Shown here: in pieces, positions 51,217 to 58,165 of the stretch
How positions within the stretch are numbered: the first letter of the stretch is position 1
Layout of the letters: every line of letters starts with the position of its first letter
The notes under the pieces: model-generated
What the model was told of the DNA's origin: nothing
Seen by the model: only the letters and a program-made list of their open reading frames with translations
The model's database searches: none
Program-made: the position numbers and the translations under genes
Assembly (NCBI RefSeq): GCF_000759475.1
Contig: NZ_CP009454.1
Coordinates: forward strand, 2,356,001 to 2,420,000
DNA: 64,000 bases
Direction: 5' to 3'
From: Pantoea rwandensis
GTDB taxonomy: Bacteria > Pseudomonadota > Gammaproteobacteria > Enterobacterales > Enterobacteriaceae

Positions 51217-51769
51217 CTATCCTGTTATAACTCCCGCCGCCATTTTGCCGCCATTTTTGGCGGCCATGACCGCCAACGGATTGCAGTGAATAGCATCTTC
51301 GAGATGCTTAGGCGCGAAGTGGGTATAACGCATGATTACGCGTATGTCCGGGTGCCCGAGGATGCGCTGCAGCACCAGTATGTTGCTATCGGTCATCATA
51401 AAGTGGCTGGCGAAACTATGGCGCAGCACATGGCTCATTTGTCCTTCTGGCAGCTCAATACCGGCGAGACGTATCACCCGATAAAACTGGCGATAATACT
51501 CCGCGAATAACTTTCCCTCTTTGTCTTTCAACTCATCGTGCAGCTCTTTACCGATCGGTACAGTGCGATTGCGTATGCCTTTGGTATTAATGAAGGTGAT
51601 TTTCTGTGGGGAAATCTTTGAGGATTTTAAAGCTGCAGCTTCATTCCAGCAGCATCCGGTCGAAAGACAGATTCTAATTATAAGCGTCAGCTCTGGATTG
51701 CCATGCATTTCACAGGCCGCAAACAGTTTCTTAATTTGCGCCTCGTTTAAGCGCAACATTCTGGCGTCA
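51217..51769 (-). pseudogene. int: P2-type tyrosine integrase, C-terminal fragment
   Basis: Only the catalytic half of a P2-like integrase remains (from about DARMLRLNEAQIKKL to the stop). The core has the beta-hairpin Lys (TKGIRNRTVP), box II HVLRHSF, GHPDI and the nucleophile Tyr in RYTHFAP. The first catalytic Arg, normally in an STGxRW-type motif, is Cys here (STGCCWNEA; codon TGC, one transition from CGC). The N-terminal core-binding half is missing, and the coding homology stops where portal sequence begins (about 51767). Not expected to be active. Confidence 0.88.
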
Positions 51770-52513
51770 ACGTTTATCCCGCACCCGCTGCTGAGCCAGC
51801 AGGAGTTCAGCAAGTTTGCGCTCGACTATCTGGTGTTCGGCAACGCCTTCGCCGAGCTGCGCCGCAACGCGCTCGGCAAACCGCTGCGTCTGGAAACGTC
51901 ACCGGCCAAGTATACGCGGCGCGGCGTGGAGGATGGGGTTTACTGGTTCGTGAACGAGTGGAAGGGGGCGCACCAGTTCGACGTGGATCAGGAGCTGTAC
52001 GGCCTGCCGGAATATCTTAGCGCATTAAATTCCGCCTGGCTGAACGAGGCGGCAACGCTGTTCCGCCGCAAGTATTACCAGAACGGCACGCACGCCGGTT
52101 ACATCCTGTACATGACCGACGCGGCGCAGAGCAGCAGCGACATCGAGCGCATGCGCCAGGCGATTCGCGATACCAAAGGGATCGGCAACTTCCGCAACCT
52201 GTTTATGTACGCGCCCAACGGCAAGCCGGACGACATCAAGATTTTGCCGCTGAGCGAAGTGGCTACCAAAGATGACTTTTTCAATATCAAGAAGGCCAGC
52301 CGTGATGACCTGCTCAGCGCGCACCGCGTACCGCCGCAGATGATGGGGATTATCCCGGACAGCGCAGGCGGGTTCGGGGATGCGGTGAAGGCGGCGCAGG
52401 TGTTTGTGAGGAATGAATTAACACCGTTGTAAGAGAGAATGAAAGAACTTAATCACTGGTTAAATGAAGAAGTAATAAAATTCCAAAAATATAAATTGGA
52501 AGTAGGTGAATAA
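51770..52513 (+). pseudogene. Phage portal protein (P2 gpQ family), 5'-truncated with nonsense codon
   Basis: Homology to the P2 portal begins at TFIPHPLLSQQEFSKFALDY, just after the integrase junction. It continues through LVFGNAFAELRRN, RRKYYQNGTHAGYILYM and AHRVPPQMMGIIPDS to VFVRNELTPL, where TAA (52430-52432) interrupts the frame. The same frame then reads ERMKELNHWLNEEVIKFQKY...EVGE to a TAA at 52511-52513, which is the family's natural C-terminus, so TAA replaced a sense codon (probably CAA). The N-terminal third is lost. Confidence 0.88.
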
Positions 52514-52524
52514 TAAAAATTGGC

Positions 52525-52543
52525 GGCGGTAGATTGTACCGCC
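52525..52543 (-). terminator. Terminator of the three-gene cargo operon
   Basis: GGCGGTA (52525-52531) pairs with TACCGCC (52537-52543) around GATTG. On the minus strand it is followed by ATTTTTATTATT. It lies just after the last gene's stop codon at 52550. Confidence 0.8.
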
Positions 52544-52549
52544 GGAACT

Positions 52550-53251
52550 TCAAATTTCTTTTTTGAGTAAGTGTTCGCTTATGGTTGTGTCAAAAAAAGG
52601 GATTAGATTTTCAGCAGTGCAAAGAGAACCACTTCTTGAAAGCTCAAATTCGCATTTTTCTTCTAACAAGAAACCTGAAGCCTTTACTTTGTCTAAAGAA
52701 TAACCCCTATTATTAATGATGCTTTCTATATCGGAAATGGCATTCTTTTTAGACGTTATTTCTATGGATGCTTTTGCGTTATCATTAATCACCAAGCTGC
52801 TAATCTTAACCTTTTTAATATTTATAAGGTTTAGATGGTAATTGGAATGCAATACTTTAATGTATTCATCTATCTGAATATCAACCAAACCAAACCCAAT
52901 CTTGTATTTTGATATAGAACTAAGTTTATCCGTAAGAGGACGCAAAGATTTTGGTGGATTGATTATACATAGTAAATATAACTTATTGGTTATCTTGGAA
53001 ATTGAAAATTCAAATGACTCGTATGTTAAAAGCTCTTGAGAATTTTCATTACCGTAAGGATCTACAGAGAAATTTATGTTTATCTTTTCCTCTGTGTAAG
53101 TAGATAGGATCTTGTCATTTTTTAATGAGGTGTTTGAGTATCCATGTCCTTGTGATTGAGAGTAGGGATGCGATTTAATCAGTAAAAACATTTCATCTAT
53201 GGATAAATTACTTTTAAGTCTGTTGTACTTGACCCGCACTTGATTTCTCAT
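52550..53251 (-). CDS. Third gene of the cargo operon, unknown protein (233 aa)
   Basis: A 233-residue soluble protein with no signal or membrane segment and no family I recognise. It is rich in Lys, Ile, Ser and Asn, with short alternating strands (KIGFGLVDIQIDEYIKV, KVKISSLVINDNAK) that suggest an alpha/beta fold. Its ATG overlaps the stop of the preceding gene (ATGA), so it is coupled to it. Codon use is AT-rich, unlike the chromosome around it. A role as partner or effector in the adjacent putative defence system is inference from operon structure. Confidence 0.7.
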   Translation of the reverse strand: MRNQVRVKYNRLKSNLSIDEMFLLIKSHPYSQSQGHGYSNTSLKNDKILSTYTEEKININFSVDPYGNENSQELLTYESFEFSISKITNKLYLLCIINPPKSLRPLTDKLSSISKYKIGFGLVDIQIDEYIKVLHSNYHLNLINIKKVKISSLVINDNAKASIEITSKKNAISDIESIINNRGYSLDKVKASGFLLEEKCEFELSRSGSLCTAENLIPFFDTTISEHLLKKEI

Positions 53252-54345
53252 GATTCGCCTCCTTGAGCCATTTCAGTTATATCAATTATAATTGAACGGG
53301 CTGTTTTTTCAATGAGTCGATTAAAAAACAATTCTTTCTCATCTCTCAATGGATAAAATGTTTTGTTATATTTCCCATCCCCTTTATATTTTTTCTCTCC
53401 TCTTGAAATATAAGAAAACCCGCTAAAAGAATCAGCGTCATCAAATTGGGCTTCAAACTCATAGATGTTTTTATCTGCACTCTTATCTATTACTCGCCAC
53501 TTAATACGACAAATGTAAAAGCCTCTATCATACAACGAATTTATTTCATCAGACTTTAAAACTCCCTGACCTTTTAGCGATGCTTTATCAACATGAATTC
53601 CATTACTTCCATCTCCATCACTGCCATCTGGCTTGGGATGATACACATAAGCATCCGTTACATCATCAAGTTCATAACCTTCCATTTCAGTTATCAATCT
53701 AGTAAAGAAGTCTGTTCTATATTGTGGGTCGTCAATGTTTTCTAAGCTTACACTCTTTATATCAAGCTGAGCATCGGATATAGAGGAACCTTCTTCGATT
53801 GCTTTATCGGTGGAAAGCCTTTCAATAAGGTCTAGAAACTGTTTTTCATAAGATTCTGTTTGCTCATTGTCAGGACGACGAATGACATAACCCTCATCTT
53901 GAGGCTCTAGTTCAATCAGTGCTTGCTTCTTTACCACCTGTTTGAAATCACTCTTAGAGAAATTAGTAGACATATACGTGACATATATTTTAACCACTCC
54001 GCTTTTGTCAGCAATTACATGGCAAAGATCCTTTTTTTCAATAAGAATTTGCTTGAAATCCTCAGCAGCAGAGAGGATTGTTCCTTTGTCAGGCATGTTA
54101 TATATTTCCTTAGAAGTTACCCTTTCCCTTCTAGGTTCACTGCCTAACATTGATGCTATTTTTTGATGATCGTAATAATCATGAGTAAATTTTGAGAAGT
54201 TCTTAGATAAAACTTTTTTGGAGGTTTTTTTTGAGATGATGATCCCCCGAGATAGAAACAGTTCTCTAAGTTCGTTTTGAGTTACTTGTGATTGGTTTAA
54301 TGCATCACAAAGTACTTTATCAGTAACACTATAAATATCGTTCAT
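53248..54345 (-). CDS. Second gene of the cargo operon, unknown protein (365 aa)
   Basis: A 365-residue acidic soluble protein. The first 90 residues are helical and may form a winged-helix-like region (YSVTDKVLCDALNQSQVTQN followed by ELRELFLSRGI). The middle is charged, and the last third has a beta-rich block (FYICRIKWRVID, YEFEAQFDD, FSGFSYISRGEKKYKG) ending in helices (FFNRLIEKTARSIIIDITEM). I recognise no catalytic motif. It starts one base after the first gene's stop and overlaps the third gene by four bases. Confidence 0.7.
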   Translation of the reverse strand: MNDIYSVTDKVLCDALNQSQVTQNELRELFLSRGIIISKKTSKKVLSKNFSKFTHDYYDHQKIASMLGSEPRRERVTSKEIYNMPDKGTILSAAEDFKQILIEKKDLCHVIADKSGVVKIYVTYMSTNFSKSDFKQVVKKQALIELEPQDEGYVIRRPDNEQTESYEKQFLDLIERLSTDKAIEEGSSISDAQLDIKSVSLENIDDPQYRTDFFTRLITEMEGYELDDVTDAYVYHPKPDGSDGDGSNGIHVDKASLKGQGVLKSDEINSLYDRGFYICRIKWRVIDKSADKNIYEFEAQFDDADSFSGFSYISRGEKKYKGDGKYNKTFYPLRDEKELFFNRLIEKTARSIIIDITEMAQGGES

Positions 54346-54346
54346 C

Positions 54347-55411
54347 TTATCTTTCCCAAGACATAGCTTCTGAACTATAGAATTCTTTAACGGTTGGAAC
54401 TAAATGGAGTTCCATTGCTAACAACTTCTGCTTAGCACTTTCGTCATAGTTCCAATCTAAGGCGTATTTTTCTAATGCTCTTTGAAAATGCGATCTTATA
54501 GAATCATTTCTATCACTCGTAGCGATGCGAATACGAATGTTATTTTTTCCATTTAAAATTTGATAGTTCGATAAAAGATCTAGCAAATAATAAAATTCCA
54601 TATCAGAAGAACCGGGGCGATTATAATAAACAATATATCCTGGAGGATAACATTCAAACTCTTTTTGGGTTTCTCTGTTAAATGAATATACTGCATCATG
54701 TTTGATTATTAAAAAGGGTGCAGTTAAAGACTCTACAGTGGCTGGGAAGTAATCGTCCGTAACCACAACTTTGTGATAGACCAATTGTGGGTAATAGAAT
54801 CCATATTCTTCCCTAGGGAATTGGTTGTCTCTAACCAATTCATTCATGTCCGCTATTATGGACAGCATATAACTAATTGTCTTTGGTTCTATTATATGGA
54901 GTTGCTGACCTTCAGATATATTTATATTATCTAACTTAATGGACTTAGGACGTTTTCCTCTTCCCTTCGGCGGTGGAGGATCAAAGAAATTATAAAAATT
55001 ATGTTCAAAGTCATTATCATGATTATATACAAATAGCAGGCCGCGAACTTCACTATCACCTGCACAAATGTTATATTTTTCACGCCATTGAGAACTGTAT
55101 CTAGCACAAGATATTGTTTCTCCCAATGAGGATAACGCACCTTCAATCATATCAACATTAATTGAACCTTTAGCATAACTTTTAAGGTCTGTATTCAGAA
55201 GTATCGTTTTATTAAGATAGGGGTCTTTATAACTAAATACGACATCGACAGGATGCGTATGGGCTTGTTTTTTATCAATGGGTTTATGATTATCTTCATC
55301 GATACATGCAAAGTCTTGATCGAAGGGACCAGAAATTTTCCATTTAAACCGCTCAAAAATTTTTGACGAAACAATTTTAGCTAACTCTTCAATTGGTCCA
55401 TTCTCTGCCAC
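54347..55411 (-). CDS. First gene of the cargo operon, PD-(D/E)XK nuclease-like protein (354 aa)
   Basis: A 354-residue soluble protein whose N-terminus has a restriction-endonuclease-like pattern: Glu9 in the first helix (IEELAKIVSS), Asp56 in HPVDVVFS, and Asp75-x-Lys77 in ILLNTDLKSYA. It contains a proline/basic linker (DPPPPKGRGKRPKS) at about residues 145-158. The C-terminal half has no recognised domain. I chose GTG 55411 (AENGPIEELAKI) because AAGGGG lies seven bases upstream; the longer in-frame ATG at 55474 has none. The nuclease assignment is by motif only. Location in a phage remnant and AT-rich composition suggest imported defence cargo. Confidence 0.7.
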   Translation of the reverse strand: MAENGPIEELAKIVSSKIFERFKWKISGPFDQDFACIDEDNHKPIDKKQAHTHPVDVVFSYKDPYLNKTILLNTDLKSYAKGSINVDMIEGALSSLGETISCARYSSQWREKYNICAGDSEVRGLLFVYNHDNDFEHNFYNFFDPPPPKGRGKRPKSIKLDNINISEGQQLHIIEPKTISYMLSIIADMNELVRDNQFPREEYGFYYPQLVYHKVVVTDDYFPATVESLTAPFLIIKHDAVYSFNRETQKEFECYPPGYIVYYNRPGSSDMEFYYLLDLLSNYQILNGKNNIRIRIATSDRNDSIRSHFQRALEKYALDWNYDESAKQKLLAMELHLVPTVKEFYSSEAMSWER

Positions 55412-55680
55412 AAGTACACCCCTTATAAACTGTGAGATATTTCCTATGGACAAGATAAGGAATCGTAAAAACATTTACAATACTTATGTAAGTTCAAAAG
55501 TGGTTTTCGCAACAGCGTCTGCGCGCAATGCTACCCCCCACGCCTGCCCGCTTTATGCATCGCTTTTCATGCAGATGCATGCACTACGTGAAGCCGCGGC
55601 AGCAGTGAGCACCATAGCGATTGACGATCCTTTCAGGATCATGCGAAATCATGCACAAAAATGCGGTTTGCTGCACTACG

Positions 55681-55703
55681 AAAAAATCCACCAAAATGGT
55701 GGC
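55681..55703 (-). terminator. Terminator after the SOS mini-operon
   Basis: On the minus strand CCACCA-TTT-TGGTGG is followed by ATTTTTT (the A run at 55681-55686). It would end the transcript from the SOS promoter before the cargo operon. Confidence 0.75.
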
Positions 55704-55731
55704 TTAGGGCAGGGGAGTTACCGAGATGAAA

Positions 55732-55791
55732 TCATTCAGCTTGGCGGAAAATGGCATCCTGATAAATCGCCGTATCAATCATTCCCGCCAT
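55732..55791 (-). pseudogene. 19-codon remnant after the SOS-controlled ORF
   Basis: ATG 55791 reads MAGMIDTAIYQDAIFRQAE then stop. It begins one base after the TGA of the 38-codon ORF. Its start resembles those of phage TraR/DksA-like proteins, which occupy this position in P2-like early operons, but the zinc-finger part is absent. Probably a truncated gene. Confidence 0.3.
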
Positions 55792-55792
55792 C

Positions 55793-55909
55793 TCACTTAT
55801 CATCGACAGAGCCGTTTTTTAACTCGTCTTCTTTGCAATGTGCGACAAGTGATACGTCAGTAATGAACTGAATTCTTGCCAAGGTCGCGCTAAGATTATC
55901 TCTATCCAT
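55793..55909 (-). CDS. 38-aa phage ORF under an SOS box
   Basis: MDRDNLSATLARIQFITDVS followed by an acidic tail ending NGSVDDK. AGAGGAG lies 12 bases before the ATG. A near-consensus LexA box lies 30 bp upstream (55939-55958). I do not recognise the protein. It lies in the early-operon position of a P2/186-like phage, between fil/cII and the lost replication gene. Confidence 0.5.
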   Translation of the reverse strand: MDRDNLSATLARIQFITDVSLVAHCKEDELKNGSVDDK

Positions 55910-55938
55910 CAGTCGATTAACTCCTCTTTTTAATGAAC

Positions 55939-55958
55939 TACTGTATATATAAGCAGTA
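55939..55958. promoter_or_regulatory. LexA (SOS) box in the prophage remnant
   Basis: TACTGTATATATAAGCAGTA keeps perfect TACTG/CAGTA ends and the AT core of the LexA consensus, with one change in the right half (GCAG for ACAG). It lies directly upstream of the 38-codon ORF on the minus strand. Phage 186 uses a LexA-controlled gene (tum) for induction, so damage-linked control is plausible here. Confidence 0.75.
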
Positions 55959-55991
55959 TCATAGTGATAAGGAATCGTAAAGAATCGTGCA

Positions 55992-56027
55992 GCTCGGATT
56001 GGTCCGAGCGCTGCTTTAATGAGCAGC
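55992..56027. other. Two tandem perfect stem-loops
   Basis: GCTCGGA-TTGG-TCCGAGC (55992-56009) is followed directly by GCTGCT-TTAATG-AGCAGC (56010-56027). There is no T-run on either side. They lie between the fil-like ORF and the SOS box, so they could be an RNA structure or protein site. Function unknown. Confidence 0.45.
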
Positions 56028-56068
56028 TCTACTAGTTTTATGTCGTTTTGCTAGCGAAGCAAATCCTT

Positions 56069-56182
56069 CTAGAACTGTTGAGGGCTTCCTTCTGTCCCTG
56101 AACAGATGTCACCTAAAATCCAGCCGTGTCCGTAGGACATTGACGGGCTTTGCCTTTTGAGCTGTGCAGCAAATGAAATCAT
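56069..56182 (-). CDS. Fil-like phage filamentation protein, shortened (37 aa)
   Basis: MISFAAQLKRQSPSMSYGHG followed by WILGD matches the N-terminal signature of the Fil (DUF2724) family of P2/186-like phages, which is associated with host filamentation. The usual C-terminal part is missing or replaced after about residue 25, and the frame stops at 56069. It starts nine bases after the cox-cII stop, in the expected position downstream of cII. Confidence 0.5.
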   Translation of the reverse strand: MISFAAQLKRQSPSMSYGHGWILGDICSGTEGSPQQF

Positions 56183-56191
56183 GACTGCACC

Positions 56192-57091
56192 TCAGACCGC
56201 GCAAAACGAAGCGCCAAGACCGCTGATCGCATCGACTGTTGAAGACAGAGCAGGGTTAGACTGTATGCGCGCTTGAACGGGCAGCGCTGCAAGCGTTAAG
56301 CAACGAATGCCGCTGTTAACGTTTTGCAGCAGGCCGCGTTTGCAGCTCGCGTTCATTTGCTCATTGGAGATCGCGCCTGCCGCGAGTTGACCAACCTCGG
56401 CGGTAGCCTTCATCACATACAGCGGCAGCTTATCGTTCGCCACTTCGTTTATCGGCACGCAAGGCAAGCACTGGATTTGCGCAAGCAGGCCATCAATCAG
56501 CGTTGCGTCTTCGGTGACATCGGTAAGCACTAACACTTCTTGCACGGTGAGCTGGTGCGGCTGATTGGGATTCAGTTTGGTACACAGCGTTTGCGCCCGC
56601 AGGCCTGCCTGCTGTGCAACGTCTTCCATGTTGTGCGTTAACGCGAACTTGCGACAGGCATCGTCGTAATGTGCATGGTTAGAAACTTTGAAATCAAACA
56701 TGTTTAAAATGCCCTCGACTTGCAAAATCAAATTAGGGTTTGATGTAGCGACATTTGATTGCGTGTTGAGGGTTTTTTCACGCCATGCAGCAACATTGAT
56801 AAGTGGGTTGCCATGTTTGGTCATTGTGGTTGGTACTTTCTCACCGGTCTTTTTGTTAGTGTGGTTCTGTGTGTAGATGAACGAAGGGGTGGGGGCTAGT
56901 AATACCACTCCGTTAGAGATCCATTTCTCTAGCACCGACTCGCTGATACGGTTGGCTGCTGCGAAGTCTTGTTTAGACATGGTTGGTGAAATTGCGAGCG
57001 CGACAGCTTTGTTCACGGCATCGTTAACCACTTCACTGATGGCGGGCATTAAAATAGCAGCGACATTGGCAATGAAATCTTTAGATTGCAA
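56192..57091 (-). CDS. Fused Cox-CII phage regulator (299 aa)
   Basis: Residues 1 to about 105 resemble P2-like Cox excision/repressor proteins (MSKQDFAAANRISESVLEKW, then LINVAAWREK). From residue 131 (MFDFKVSNHAHYDDACRKFA) the protein is a CII-type regulator (Phage_CP76 family). In known phages these are two genes. Here no stop separates them, and the CII start ATG survives with GAGG 12 bases upstream, so CII could also be made alone. It is divergent from cI. Confidence 0.75.
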   Translation of the reverse strand: MQSKDFIANVAAILMPAISEVVNDAVNKAVALAISPTMSKQDFAAANRISESVLEKWISNGVVLLAPTPSFIYTQNHTNKKTGEKVPTTMTKHGNPLINVAAWREKTLNTQSNVATSNPNLILQVEGILNMFDFKVSNHAHYDDACRKFALTHNMEDVAQQAGLRAQTLCTKLNPNQPHQLTVQEVLVLTDVTEDATLIDGLLAQIQCLPCVPINEVANDKLPLYVMKATAEVGQLAAGAISNEQMNASCKRGLLQNVNSGIRCLTLAALPVQARIQSNPALSSTVDAISGLGASFCAV

Positions 57092-57197
57092 TTAGTCAAA
57101 TGCGTTTTGGCTGTTTGCATTTTCTGTATGCATAACGCAGTATCTCCCATTAAATAGCGTGTTCTACGGTGTTACATGTGGTGTGTACATACGGTGG

Positions 57198-57211
57198 ATC
57201 ACAATTGTGAT
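57198..57211. promoter_or_regulatory. Palindromic operator candidate between cox and cI
   Basis: ATCACAATTGTGAT is a perfect 14-bp palindrome in the 150-bp region between the divergent cox-cII and cI genes. A CI or Cox operator is the simplest reading. Confidence 0.5.
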
Positions 57212-57241
57212 TGTGTAAACTGCTTTTGTGGTTGGTTATGT

Positions 57242-58083
57242 ATGTCTAATTTAGAGCCTAATCCTCAAGAGGTGATTGAGGGGCTGCTTTCGGCTTATGG
57301 TGTAGCAACACAACGCGCATTAGCAAAGGCGCTCAATGTGCCATCAAATAATGTAAGTGCTTGGTCTCAACGCAACAGCGTTCCAGGTAGTGCGATTATC
57401 AAGTGCGTTCTTGATACTGGTGTTGACCTGCAGTGGCTTGTTAACGGGAAATTTGCAAAAGCAAATTTAAAGCGGGTTGGTGGATTGCCTTCTGGTGCAG
57501 AACTTTTAAATGAGATCATGTCCAGTGGAGGAAAAGCAGTTCTGCGCAGAATCATGGATGCATATGGATTCACTCTTCAAAAACAACTTTGCGAGCTTCT
57601 AGGTATTTCGTCTGGAACGGTAAGCACTTGGGTTAGAAGAAATTACTTTCCCGGAGATGTAGTTGTCGCTTGCGCACTTGACACTGGCGTTTCTTTGCAA
57701 TGGTTGGCAACCGGAAAAGGTTCAACTCGAAACGAAAATCAGCAAGATAGTCGAAACTATTCAATACCTCATAAAAATTTGACTGCTGGGATTTTACAAG
57801 ATGCAGGTTGTTGGAATATAAACCTGCGTTTTTTCCGCAAAAAATCAGCGAGCCGACTTTCGTATCAAGCAGCACTGGCTCTTGGGTTTTAGATATGAAA
57901 ATTACTGGTTTAAGCAATGGTCAATGGCTGCTAGGAATCGATGATGCGCATGATATGTATGAAGTTACACTTCTGCCTGGTAAAAAAATTAGTGTATTAA
58001 AAAATGGTTCAGGTTTTACCTGTTCCATTAGTGAGGTGAATATAGTTGGGAAAGTCGTCTTAATAATGACGTATAGTCTTTGA
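57242..58083 (+). pseudogene. 186-type CI repressor with duplicated HTH, frameshifted
   Basis: The frame from ATG 57242 holds two copies of the CI N-terminal HTH domain: EVIEGLLSAYGVATQRALAK...DTGVDLQWLVNGK and VLRRIMDAYGFTLQKQLCEL...DTGVSLQWLATGKG. It then goes out of frame near 57806-57812. The expected C-terminal oligomerisation domain continues in another frame as EYKPAFFPQKISEPTFVSSS through NIVGKVVLIMTYSL to 58083. Loss of one base explains the break. Without the fix the product is a 216-residue protein with both HTHs and a wrong tail. Double-HTH CI proteins are, to my knowledge, found in related prophages. Confidence 0.82.
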
Positions 58084-58085
58084 TT

Positions 58086-58107
58086 GGGTAATTACCCCAG
58101 GGTTTTT
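58086..58107 (+). terminator. Possible terminator after cI
   Basis: GGGTAATTACCC (58086-58097) is a self-complementary sequence followed within five bases by GTTTTTT. The hairpin is short, so confidence is modest. Confidence 0.45.
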
Positions 58108-58165
58108 TCTAGGTTTTTAATATCAAAATAATGAATTCATAGCTAATTTTTAAGGAGGAGCTTGA

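Noticed and set aside
55446..55871. 141-codon plus-strand ORF downstream of the cargo operon promoter
   Set aside because: No ribosome site. It runs antisense over a promoter, small ORFs and a terminator that make sense on the minus strand. A phage Ash-like protein was considered, but I could not support it.
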